NCBI GenBank assembly: GCA_900554525.1
Contig: USHL01000003.1
Coordinates: forward strand, 1-20,098
Direction: 5' to 3'
Length of the DNA stretch: 20,098 nucleotides
DNA from: an uncultured Oscillospiraceae bacterium
Lineage (GTDB): Bacteria; Bacillota; Clostridia; Oscillospirales; Acutalibacteraceae
The translations under genes and the position numbers were made by a program. The notes beneath the pieces were generated by a model. That model was not told where the DNA came from. It saw only the letters and a list, made by a program, of their open reading frames with translations, and made no database searches. Shown piece by piece: positions 1-7,369 of the stretch (within the stretch, counting starts at the first letter, position 1; every line of letters begins with the position of its first letter).

Positions 1-2
1 AT

Positions 3-1964
3 TTGGCGCCGCTTTTCAGAAAGAAGATTGCCGAGCCTTATTGGGTAAAGTATGAATACAGCCCAGAGCTTCAGAATAAGCCGATACATTTGACCAAGCA
101 TTCCGGTCAGGAATTCGACCTTATAATGAGCGGAAAGCTGAAGGTGCAGATAGGCGATAATATAGAGGTTCTTAACGAGGGCGACAGTATATACTATAAT
201 TCCTCGACGCCGCATGGTATGATAGCGGTGGACGGCAGCGACTGTCTTTTCGTGGCGGTCATTCTGCCCGGGGAGGATGTAACGGAAAATGTGATACGCG
301 AAACAATAGTTTCGGCTCATCCTGCGGAGCGCCAGTATGTATGCTCTAAGTTTATCGAGACCGAGGAAAACGAAAACGGTCAGCTTGAGAAAATAACCTT
401 TAAAAATGAAGACAGCTTCAATTTTGCGTTTGATATAGTGGATGAAATCGCAAGGCGCGAGCCGGACAGGCTTGCTATGCTGCATATAGATAAAAACAAG
501 GTTGAACGGCGTTTTACCTTTAATGATATGAAGCGCGCGTCGGCGCAGTGCGCAAACTATTTCAAGTCTCTGGGGATAAAAAAGGGCGACCGCGTGCTTT
601 TGGTGCTCAAGCGGCATTATCAGTTCTGGTATGCGATACTGGCGCTGCATAAGCTGGGAGCCATAGCTATACCCGCTACCAATCTTTTGCAGTCTCACGA
701 TTTTGAATACCGCTTCAACGCGGCCGATGTAAGCGCGATAGTATGTACCGCGGACGGCGACGTCGCTCATCAGGTGGATATGGCGGATGAAAAATGCCAT
801 ACCTTAAAAACCAAGATCCTTGTCGGCGGCAAGCGGGAAGGCTGGCGTGATTTTGATGAAGAATATCCGCTTTTCAGCGCACATTTCTACCGGACCGAGG
901 ATACTGCCTGCGGCGACGATCTGATGCTGATGTTCTTCACCTCCGGCACCACGGGATATCCCAAAATCGCGGCGCATAATTACAAATATGCTTTAGGCCA
1001 TTACATAACCGCTAAATACTGGCACGGTGTCGATGAAAACGGTCTGCATTTCACTATTTCGGAAACCGGCTGGGGCAAGGCGCTGTGGGGCAAGCTTTAC
1101 GGTCAGTGGCTCTGTGAGGGGGCGGTGTTCACCTATGACTTTGACCGTTTTGACGCGTCTGTTATACTTCCTATGTTTAAGAAATACAATATCACGACCT
1201 TCTGTGCGCCTCCGACAATGCTCAGAATGATGATAAAGGAGGATATCTCCAAATACGATCTTTCTTCGATCAAGCATATGACAACCGCGGGCGAGGCGCT
1301 TAACCCTGAGGTTTACCGTCAGTTTGAAAAGGCGACGGGGCTTCAGATAATGGAGGGCTTCGGTCAGACCGAGCTTACTCTTGTTATCGCGAATCTGATG
1401 GGCAATCAGCACAAGCTGGGCTCTATGGGCCGTCCTACGCCTTTGTATGATGTGGATATACTTGATGCCGACGGCAATCCCGTCCCCGACGGAGAAACCG
1501 GTGAAATCGTGGTCAAAACAAGCGAAAAGGTCCCCTGCGGACTGTTTTCCGGATATTATAAGGATAAGACCAAGACCGACGAGGTCTGGCACGACGGCTA
1601 TTATCATACCGGCGATACGGCCTGGCGTGATGAAGACGGCTTTTATTGGTACGTCGGCCGTGTTGATGACGTCATAAAGTCTTCCGGCTACCGCATAGGG
1701 CCGTTTGAGATAGAAAGCGTAATAATGGAGCTTCCGTATGTGCTGGAGTGCGGCGTGTCCGCGGCGCCCGACCCGATACGCGGTCAGGTCGTCAAGGCAA
1801 GTATCGTGCTTGTTAAGGGCGTCGAGGGTACCGACGAGCTGAAAAAAGAAATTCAGAATTATGTCAAGGCCAACACCGCGCCCTATAAATACCCGAGGAT
1901 AGTCGAGTTCAAAACCGAGCTGCCGAAGACTATCAGCGGTAAAATACAGCGCAATAAGCTTTAA
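3..1964 (+). CDS. XRE-cupin-acyl-CoA synthetase fusion, copy A (5' partial)
   Basis: AMP-forming acyl-CoA synthetase that should activate a carboxylic acid with ATP and CoA, preceded by a cupin domain. Only 653 residues are visible. The first codon, TTG at 3, aligns with Leu105 of copy B downstream, so the true start lies left of the window and about 104 residues, probably including an XRE helix-turn-helix as in copy B, are missing. Visible: cupin (about residues 28-90, with HSGQEFDLIMSG and GDSIYYNSSTPHG), ATP-binding loop FFTSGTTGYPK, EGFGQTE, YHTGDTAWRDEDGFYWYVGR, and the C-terminal catalytic-lysine motif PKTISGKIQRNKL. The overall look is of the medium-chain/branched-chain (MACS-like) group. 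It resembles copy B closely but differs around the acyl pocket after GFGQ. No terminator separates it from the promoter at 1996, so readthrough is possible. The acyl substrate is inferred only from the neighbouring genes. Confidence 0.88.
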   Translation: MAPLFRKKIAEPYWVKYEYSPELQNKPIHLTKHSGQEFDLIMSGKLKVQIGDNIEVLNEGDSIYYNSSTPHGMIAVDGSDCLFVAVILPGEDVTENVIRETIVSAHPAERQYVCSKFIETEENENGQLEKITFKNEDSFNFAFDIVDEIARREPDRLAMLHIDKNKVERRFTFNDMKRASAQCANYFKSLGIKKGDRVLLVLKRHYQFWYAILALHKLGAIAIPATNLLQSHDFEYRFNAADVSAIVCTADGDVAHQVDMADEKCHTLKTKILVGGKREGWRDFDEEYPLFSAHFYRTEDTACGDDLMLMFFTSGTTGYPKIAAHNYKYALGHYITAKYWHGVDENGLHFTISETGWGKALWGKLYGQWLCEGAVFTYDFDRFDASVILPMFKKYNITTFCAPPTMLRMMIKEDISKYDLSSIKHMTTAGEALNPEVYRQFEKATGLQIMEGFGQTELTLVIANLMGNQHKLGSMGRPTPLYDVDILDADGNPVPDGETGEIVVKTSEKVPCGLFSGYYKDKTKTDEVWHDGYYHTGDTAWRDEDGFYWYVGRVDDVIKSSGYRIGPFEIESVIMELPYVLECGVSAAPDPIRGQVVKASIVLVKGVEGTDELKKEIQNYVKANTAPYKYPRIVEFKTELPKTISGKIQRNKL

Positions 1965-1995
1965 ACCGATAAAAAACGCTGTTATATAAAAAATA

Positions 1996-2024
1996 TTGAC
2001 AAACCTCTTTTGCTGTGATAAAAT
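1996..2024 (+). promoter_or_regulatory. Sigma-A promoter of the T-box operon
   Basis: TTGACA at 1996-2001, a 17-base spacer, and TAAAAT at 2019-2024 preceded by TG at 2016-2017 (extended -10). This is a near-consensus housekeeping promoter. Transcription would start near 2031, just ahead of the T-box stem I, so this promoter fits as the driver of the operon 2344-8980. Confidence 0.85.
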
Positions 2025-2040
2025 ATATAAAACCATTAAA

Positions 2041-2306
2041 GGCGCTGACGAAGAGGGCGTTCGGTAAATGCTTTTAAGAGAGATGACGGCCGGTGCGAGT
2101 CATTAAAGCAGCTAAACGCTTGTAGCTTCCGAGCCGGAAGGAAGAAAGATTTTTTCAAGTAGAACCTTCCCGTGACTGCTGCGTTAATGCATAGGAATTG
2201 TATGATTCCAAGAGTGGCAGCGTTTTGCTGCAATTTGAGTGGTACCGCGGGTGTATAGATTTTCAGCGCTCGTCTCAAAGTCACAGCTTTGGGGCGAGCG
2301 CTTTTT
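2041..2306 (+). promoter_or_regulatory. T-box riboswitch, probably branched-chain amino acid (Val or Leu) specific
   Basis: A tRNA-sensing leader. Stem I is well formed: GGC/GCC at the base (2041-2043 with 2133-2135), GAAG/CTTC (2050-2053 with 2126-2129), GCGTT/AACGC (2057-2061 with 2115-2119), TGCTTT/AAAGCA (2069-2074 with 2105-2110), an AGAGAG purine stretch (2077-2082), and ATGAC/GTCAT (2083-2087 with 2099-2103) capped by the typical distal loop with GGTGCGA. GGAAGG/CCTTCC (2136-2141 with 2165-2170) forms stem II. The T-box sequence TGGTACCGCGG is at 2240-2250. Its UGGU should pair with a tRNA ending ACCA (discriminator A), as in Val, Leu and Ile tRNAs. The specifier loop is TTGTAG (2120-2125). 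GUA (Val) at 2122-2124 best fits the position just before a purine and the lower helix; UUG (Leu) at 2120-2122 is the alternative. The T-box itself is certain; the codon is inference. Confidence 0.93.
2265..2306 (+). terminator. T-box-controlled intrinsic terminator
   Basis: A 16-bp stem, 2265-2280 pairing with 2287-2302 with two G-U pairs, has a 6-base loop TCACAG and runs into TTTTT (2302-2306). The 5' arm GCGCTC (2266-2271) is also needed to pair with the T-box GCG in the antiterminator, so the two structures exclude each other. Binding of uncharged tRNA would favour readthrough into the synthetase gene. Confidence 0.92.
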
Positions 2307-2343
2307 CGCCCCTTACGTTAAAAAACGGACGGAGGAGATTTTT

Positions 2344-4632
2344 TTGAAACAGATAACAGGGCTTGATTTTAAAATCAGGGAAATAGCCGGGCGTATAAGG
2401 GAGCTGCGCGAGATAGAAAATCTGTCGGTCGAGCAGATGGCGGAAAAGACCGCGGTGACAAAAGAAGAATATCTTGCCTGTGAAAACGGCGAGAGCGACC
2501 TTAACTTTGCCTTTATTTACCGCTGTGCGCTGGCGTTTAACGTAGATGTCACCGATATAATCGAGGGCACAAGCCCCACCCTTAAATCCTATACGGTCAC
2601 AAGGAGAGGCGAGGGGCAGCGCATTGAGCAGGCGCACGGCATGACATATTATAATCTGGCGTCTGCCTTTAAAAACCGTATTGCCGAGCCTCTGTATGTC
2701 AGGAGCGTTTACAGCGAGGAAGCGCAGCACCGCGATATCGAGCTTACCACTCATTCGGGGCAGGAATGCGACATCATAATCGACGGTCATTTGAAGGTAC
2801 AGGTCGGCGGGCATAAAGAGGTATTAGGCCCCGGAGACAGCATTTATTACGACAGCTCGGCACCGCACGGAATGATTGCGGTGGAGGGAAAGGACTGCCT
2901 TTTCTATGCGATAGTGCTGAATCCTACCGGAGAGCCTATTCCGGAGCTTTCGGCGCCGGATACGTTTGCGGATGCCGGCACGTCAAAGCACGACGACAAG
3001 GACCGCATATATAAGAAATACATAGACGTTACCGAGGATGAAAACGGCACTCCCACCTCGATTGAATTCAGGAACATCGAGCATTTCAATTTCGCGTTCG
3101 ACCTTGTCGACGCGCTGGCCGAAAAGGAGCCGGATAAGCTTGCGATGCTCCATGTCTCACGCGACAAGACCGAACGCCGCTTTACTTTTAAGGATATTAA
3201 AAAAGCGTCGGCTCAGTGCGCGAATTACTTTAAATCGTTAGGGATAAAAAAGGGCGACCGTGTGATGCTGGTGCTCAAACGGCACTATCAGTTTTGGTTT
3301 GCAATGCTGGGTCTCAATAAATTGGGCGCGATAGCCATTCCGGCAACAAATCAGCTTCAGGAGCACGATTTTGAATACCGCTTTAAAGCGGCGGGGGTAA
3401 CGGCGATAATCTGCACGGCGGACGGCGATACCGCTCACCAGATAGATATAGCCGCCGAGGATTACCCCGAGCTTAAGCTCAAGCTGATTGTAAACGGCAA
3501 GCGCGAGGGCTGGCGCACCTTTGACGAGGAGTACACCCTTTACAGTACTCATTATAACCGCGCCGACGACGCGCCGGGCGGAGACGACCTGATGCTGATG
3601 TTCTTCACCTCGGGCACAAGCGGCTATCCGAAAATTGCGGCGCATAATTACAAGTACGCGCTCGGTCATTTCCATACGGCGAAATACTGGCACAATGTCG
3701 ACCCGGACGGTCTTCATTTCACCATTTCCGACACCGGCTGGGCAAAGGCCATGTGGGGAAAGCTGTACGGACAGTGGCTTTGCGAGGCGGCAACCTTCGT
3801 TTACGATTTTGACCGTTTTGACGCGTCGGATATCCTGCCGATGTTTGCGAAATATCATATAACCACCTTCTGCGCTCCTCCCACAATGCTCAGGATGATG
3901 ATAAAGCAGGATATTTCCAAATATGACTTTTCGTCGGTCAAGCATATGACAACCGCGGGCGAAGCGCTCAATCCCGAGGTTTACCGTCAGTTTGAAAAGG
4001 CGACGGGGCTTCAGATTTTAGAGGGCTTCGGCCAGAGCGAAAGCACCATGATAATCGGCAATATGACCGGCGCGCCGCATAAGATAGGCTCTATGGGCAA
4101 GCCGGCGCCGATATATAAGGTTGATATTCTCGATTCCGAAGGCAAGCCGGCGGATGTCGGCGAAACCGGAGAAATCGTCATAAATATCAAAGACGGCATC
4201 CCCTGCGGGCTTTCGGTCGGCTATTACGGCGACGAGGAAAAAACAAAGGAAACCTGGCACGACGGCTATTACCATACCGGCGATACCGCATGGCGTGATG
4301 AAGACGGCTTTTATTGGTATGTCGGCAGAATTGACGACGTTATCAAATCCTCCGGCTACCGTATAGGGCCGTTCGAGATAGAAAGCGTAATAATGGAACT
4401 GCCGTACGTTTTGGAATGCGGAGTATCGGCCGCTCCGGACCCGGTGCGCGGTCAGATAGTAAAGGCGAGCATTGTGCTGGTAGACGGTAAGGAACCGTCG
4501 GAAGAGCTTAAAAAGGAAATTCAGGATTACGTTAAGCACAGAACCGCGCCGTATAAATATCCGCGTATAGTAGTCTTCAGAGACAGCCTGCCTAAAACTA
4601 CAAGTGGAAAAATTCAGCGGAATAAGTTATAA
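2344..4632 (+). CDS. XRE-cupin-acyl-CoA synthetase fusion, copy B
   Basis: Three-domain protein of 762 residues. Residues about 14-74 form an XRE helix-turn-helix (SVEQMAEKTAVTKEEYLACE). Residues about 130-192 form a cupin barrel (HSGQECDIIIDGHLKV, GDSIYYDSSAPHG). Residues about 255-762 are an AMP-forming acyl-CoA synthetase with ATP loop FFTSGTSGYPK (421-430), GFGQSES (561-567), YHTGDTAWRDEDGFYWYVGR (643-662) and the C-terminal catalytic-lysine motif PKTTSGKIQRNKL. The start is TTG at 2344, eight bases after GGAGG (2331-2335); in-frame codons further upstream lie inside the terminator hairpin. It is the first gene behind the T-box and is followed 17 bases later by the next gene. With VOR and IlvE downstream, isobutyrate, isovalerate or 2-methylbutyrate are the likely substrates (inference). 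The XRE-cupin half resembles ligand-sensing repressors and may bind DNA; its fusion to an enzyme is unusual. Confidence 0.9.
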   Translation: MKQITGLDFKIREIAGRIRELREIENLSVEQMAEKTAVTKEEYLACENGESDLNFAFIYRCALAFNVDVTDIIEGTSPTLKSYTVTRRGEGQRIEQAHGMTYYNLASAFKNRIAEPLYVRSVYSEEAQHRDIELTTHSGQECDIIIDGHLKVQVGGHKEVLGPGDSIYYDSSAPHGMIAVEGKDCLFYAIVLNPTGEPIPELSAPDTFADAGTSKHDDKDRIYKKYIDVTEDENGTPTSIEFRNIEHFNFAFDLVDALAEKEPDKLAMLHVSRDKTERRFTFKDIKKASAQCANYFKSLGIKKGDRVMLVLKRHYQFWFAMLGLNKLGAIAIPATNQLQEHDFEYRFKAAGVTAIICTADGDTAHQIDIAAEDYPELKLKLIVNGKREGWRTFDEEYTLYSTHYNRADDAPGGDDLMLMFFTSGTSGYPKIAAHNYKYALGHFHTAKYWHNVDPDGLHFTISDTGWAKAMWGKLYGQWLCEAATFVYDFDRFDASDILPMFAKYHITTFCAPPTMLRMMIKQDISKYDFSSVKHMTTAGEALNPEVYRQFEKATGLQILEGFGQSESTMIIGNMTGAPHKIGSMGKPAPIYKVDILDSEGKPADVGETGEIVINIKDGIPCGLSVGYYGDEEKTKETWHDGYYHTGDTAWRDEDGFYWYVGRIDDVIKSSGYRIGPFEIESVIMELPYVLECGVSAAPDPVRGQIVKASIVLVDGKEPSEELKKEIQDYVKHRTAPYKYPRIVVFRDSLPKTTSGKIQRNKL

Positions 4633-4649
4633 TAGTCAGGGTGTTGAAT

Positions 4650-5312
4650 ATGAATTATAAAAGAATAACCCTGCTTTGCGGGCATTACGGCAGCGGCAAG
4701 ACCAACGTTGCGCTTAATCTGGCTTTTGACCTAAAAAAGCAGTATGAAAAGGTTGCGATCGCCGATCTTGATATCGTAAACCCGTATTTCAGGACTAAGG
4801 ACAGCGAGACGCTGCTTGAAAGGGCGGGAATACGGCTGATCTGCTCGGAGTACGCGGGCGGTAATCTCGATATACCCGCGCTGCCGCAGCAGATGTATTC
4901 CGTGACCGATGACAGGTCTCAGAAGGTAATACTCGATATCGGCGGCGACGACCGCGGAGCTTTGGCGCTCGGGCGGCTGGCGCCCGGCATACTCGGCGAA
5001 AACGATTACGAGATGCTTATGGTTATAAACTGTTACCGTCCGCTGACCCGTGACGCAAAGTCGACGTTAGAGGTAATGCGCGAAATCGAATACGCCGGGG
5101 GAATACCCTTTACCGGGCTGATAAACAATTCAAATCTCGGTGAGGAAACCGTACCCGAAACCGTGCTTGCGTCATGCGGGTATGCAGACGAGGTCTCGCG
5201 GCTGTCAGGCCTTCCGCTGCTTTTTACATCGGCGGAGCAAAGCATATACGAACAACTTAAAGGCAGGCTTGAGGGGCTGTTCCCGATTAAGCTGCAGCCT
5301 AAGATAAGCTGA
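4650..5312 (+). CDS. ParA/MinD-like P-loop ATPase in the VOR operon
   Basis: A 220-residue nucleotide-binding protein with Walker A GHYGSGKT at residues 11-18 and an Asp-rich ADLDIVNPYFR following beta-strand 2, as in the MinD/ParA/CobQ-type (SIMIBI) ATPases. KVILDIGGDD is the probable Walker B. The Walker A is not the deviant KGGxGKT of true ParA or Mrp proteins. No signal peptide or membrane segment is seen. I chose ATG at 4650 because AGGGTG sits 6 bases upstream; GTG at 4641 is in frame but lacks a good ribosome binding site. It lies 17 bases after the synthetase and 26 before the ferredoxin subunit, so it is cotranscribed. Its role is not known to me. Fe-S cluster delivery to, or energy-linked activation of, the oxygen-sensitive oxidoreductase is a guess from position alone. 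Confidence 0.8.
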   Translation: MNYKRITLLCGHYGSGKTNVALNLAFDLKKQYEKVAIADLDIVNPYFRTKDSETLLERAGIRLICSEYAGGNLDIPALPQQMYSVTDDRSQKVILDIGGDDRGALALGRLAPGILGENDYEMLMVINCYRPLTRDAKSTLEVMREIEYAGGIPFTGLINNSNLGEETVPETVLASCGYADEVSRLSGLPLLFTSAEQSIYEQLKGRLEGLFPIKLQPKIS

Positions 5313-5338
5313 ATTTCAGAATAAAGGAGACAGAAAAA

Positions 5339-5545
5339 ATGGCAAAGCTTACATTTAAAACCGACCTGTGCAAGGGCTGCGGACTGTGCGTTGACGCATG
5401 TCCGAAAAAGGTTCTTGCGCTGGCGGCCGACAAAATCAACAAAAAAGGGCATCACCCTGTTGAAGCGGTGCATGAGGAAGAATGTATCGCCTGCGCCTTC
5501 TGCGCGACGATGTGTCCCGACTGTATCATAAAAATCGAAAGGTAA
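5339..5545 (+). CDS. 2-oxoacid:ferredoxin oxidoreductase, ferredoxin-like delta subunit
   Basis: A 68-residue protein with two complete [4Fe-4S] cysteine sets: Cys11, 14, 17, 21 (CKGCGLCVDAC) and Cys49, 52, 55, 59 (CIACAFCATMC), plus a ninth cysteine at 62. This is the small electron-carrying subunit typical of four-subunit 2-oxoacid:ferredoxin oxidoreductases; it passes electrons between the thiamine-diphosphate site and free ferredoxin in the cytoplasm. AAGGAG (5324-5329) stands nine bases before the ATG. It comes first in the subunit order delta-alpha-beta-gamma and is separated from the alpha subunit by only 10 bases. It is called vorD in some naming schemes, but subunit letters vary between organisms. 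Confidence 0.93.
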   Translation: MAKLTFKTDLCKGCGLCVDACPKKVLALAADKINKKGHHPVEAVHEEECIACAFCATMCPDCIIKIER

Positions 5546-5555
5546 GTGAAAAGCA

Positions 5556-6620
5556 ATGGCAGATAAAGTTTTGATGAAAGGCAATGAGGCAATAGCCGAG
5601 GCTGCGATAATCGCCGGATGCCGTCATTATTTCGGCTATCCGATAACCCCGCAGACCGAGGTCGCGGCTTATATGTCCAAAAGAATGCCCAAGATAGGCG
5701 GGACATTTTTACAGGCCGAAAGCGAAATAGCCGCTATCAATATGGTTTACGGCGTTTCTTCGACAGGGCACAGGGTAATGACATCCTCCTCAAGCCCGGG
5801 AATTTCCCTTAAGGGAGAGGGGCTTTCGTATCTTGCGGGAGCGGATCTTCCGGCGCTGGTCGTAAACGTACAGCGCGGAGGCCCCGGTCTCGGAGGCATA
5901 CAGCCTTCTCAGTCGGACTATTTCCAGGCCACCAAGGGCGCGGCGCACGGCGATTTCCATATGCTCGTTTTGGCTCCCTCGTCGGTGCAGGAAATGGCGG
6001 ATATGACAGTAAAGGGCTTTGACCTTGCGGATAAATACCGTATGACCGTTATGATTCTGGCCGACGGCACAATGGGTCAGATGATGGAGCCGGTGTCCCT
6101 TGAATACGATATCAAGCCGCCGGTAGAAAAGCCGTGGGCTGTGACCGGAACTAAGCTTCAGAGAAAGCACAATATAATCAATTCGCTGTCGCTGGTTCCC
6201 GAGGAGCTTGAGAAGTTCAATTTCGAGCGCTATGAGAGATACAGGCAGATTGAGGAAAACGAGGTCATGTATGAGGAATATATGATGGATGACGCCGAAA
6301 TCTGCATAGCCGCTTTCGGTATTGCGGCGCGCGTTTCAAAGAACGCCATAACCGAAGCCCGCAGAAAGGGCATTAAGGCGGGCATGATAAGGCCGATTAC
6401 CCTTTGGCCCTTCCCGAAGGCCCCGTTCAGAAAAGCGGCCGAAAGCGTAAAGCAGTTTATTTCTGTCGAGCTTTCGATGGGTCAGATGATAGAGGATGTA
6501 AAGCTTGCGACCGAATGTAAGGTCCCGGTCACTCTCTGCAACCGCGCGGGCGGTATGATACCGTCTCCCGATATGGTGCTTGAGGCGATCAAGAAAGCTG
6601 CAAACGGAGGTGCAGAATAA
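5556..6620 (+). CDS. vorB: 2-oxoisovalerate:ferredoxin oxidoreductase alpha subunit (VorB)
   Basis: A 354-residue protein matching the alpha subunit of the VOR branch of the pyruvate:ferredoxin oxidoreductase family. The N-terminal pyrimidine-binding domain shows GYPITPQTE and the QAESEIAAI stretch, and SSSSPGISLKGEGLSYL and QRGGPGLGGIQPSQSD are typical of this branch. A C-terminal transketolase-like domain II follows from about residue 245. The enzyme interconverts branched 2-oxoacids plus CoA with acyl-CoA plus CO2, using ferredoxin; with strongly reduced ferredoxin it can run as a carboxylase. The ribosome binding site is weak (AAAGG at 5538-5542, inside the ferredoxin stop region), suggesting translational coupling. 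The stop codon overlaps the next ATG (TAATG). The VOR assignment rests on recognised sequence style and adjacent ilvE; a 2-ketoglutarate or indolepyruvate preference cannot be excluded. Confidence 0.9.
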   Translation: MADKVLMKGNEAIAEAAIIAGCRHYFGYPITPQTEVAAYMSKRMPKIGGTFLQAESEIAAINMVYGVSSTGHRVMTSSSSPGISLKGEGLSYLAGADLPALVVNVQRGGPGLGGIQPSQSDYFQATKGAAHGDFHMLVLAPSSVQEMADMTVKGFDLADKYRMTVMILADGTMGQMMEPVSLEYDIKPPVEKPWAVTGTKLQRKHNIINSLSLVPEELEKFNFERYERYRQIEENEVMYEEYMMDDAEICIAAFGIAARVSKNAITEARRKGIKAGMIRPITLWPFPKAPFRKAAESVKQFISVELSMGQMIEDVKLATECKVPVTLCNRAGGMIPSPDMVLEAIKKAANGGAE

Positions 6621-7369
6621 TGGTAGTATTTGATAAACCGCATTCATTGGCAGACGTGCCGCTGCATTATTGCCCCGGCTGTACTCACGGTATTGTCCAC
6701 CGCCTAGTGGCCGAGGTCATAGACGAGTTAGGGATAGAGGGCAAAACGGTCGGTATTGCGCCGGTCGGCTGCTCGGTTATGGCTTACGATTATTTTAACT
6801 GCGATATGATAGAGGCCGCTCACGGGCGTGCTCCGGCAGTGGCTACCGGCGTAAAGCGCGCCGAGCCCGACAATATTGTGTTTACATATCAGGGCGACGG
6901 TGACCTTGCGTCGATAGGAATGGCGGAAACCGTACATTCGGCGGCGAGAAACGAAAATATAACCGTTATATTCATTAACAACGCGATATACGGCATGACC
7001 GGCGGTCAGATGGCTCCGACCTCCCTTCCGGGCCAGGTCACCCAGACTTCTCCCTACGGCCGCGACGTAAAGCTTTGCGGCTTTCCGATCAAGGTCTGTG
7101 AAATGCTCGCCCAGCTGGACGGCGCGGAATACCTTGAGCGCGTGGCGGTAAACAATGTCAAAAATGTAAAGAACGCCAAAAAAGCCATCAAGAAGGCTTT
7201 CCAGAACCAGATAGACGGCAAGGGCTTTTCACTTGTCGAGGTTATTTCAAGCTGCCCGACCAACTGGGGTCTTACGCCTCAGAAGGCGCTTGAATGGATA
7301 GATGAAAAGATGATTCCTTATTATCCGCTCGGCGTATATAAGGACCGTTCAGCCAAGGAGGAAGAGTAA
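6620..7369 (+). CDS. 2-oxoacid:ferredoxin oxidoreductase beta subunit (thiamine diphosphate binding)
   Basis: A 249-residue beta subunit. The thiamine-diphosphate/Mg motif runs from GDGDLASIG (residues 92-100) to NNAIYGMTGGQ (120-130). Cys18 and Cys21 (CPGC), Cys51 (PVGCS) and the cysteine of SSCPTNW near the C-terminus are placed as in family members that bind the proximal [4Fe-4S] cluster. Together with VorB it forms the catalytic core. GGAGGTG (6606-6612) lies just upstream, and both ends overlap the neighbouring genes by one base (TAATG), which fits equal production of the subunits. Named vorA or vorB depending on the scheme, so no symbol is given. Confidence 0.92.
   Translation: MVVFDKPHSLADVPLHYCPGCTHGIVHRLVAEVIDELGIEGKTVGIAPVGCSVMAYDYFNCDMIEAAHGRAPAVATGVKRAEPDNIVFTYQGDGDLASIGMAETVHSAARNENITVIFINNAIYGMTGGQMAPTSLPGQVTQTSPYGRDVKLCGFPIKVCEMLAQLDGAEYLERVAVNNVKNVKNAKKAIKKAFQNQIDGKGFSLVEVISSCPTNWGLTPQKALEWIDEKMIPYYPLGVYKDRSAKEEE

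Noticed and set aside
993..2036. 347-codon open frame on the - strand across the end of copy A and the promoter
   Set aside because: It is antisense to conserved synthetase motifs, has no ribosome binding site or recognisable domain, and exists because the + strand codon use avoids stops in that frame. Similar - strand frames at 3238-3945, 17051-17794 and 18619-19404 were dropped for the same reason.
2120..2125. UGU (Cys) as T-box specifier
   Set aside because: The UGGU of the T-box calls for discriminator A, while bacterial tRNA-Cys carries U there, and no cysteine gene is in the operon.
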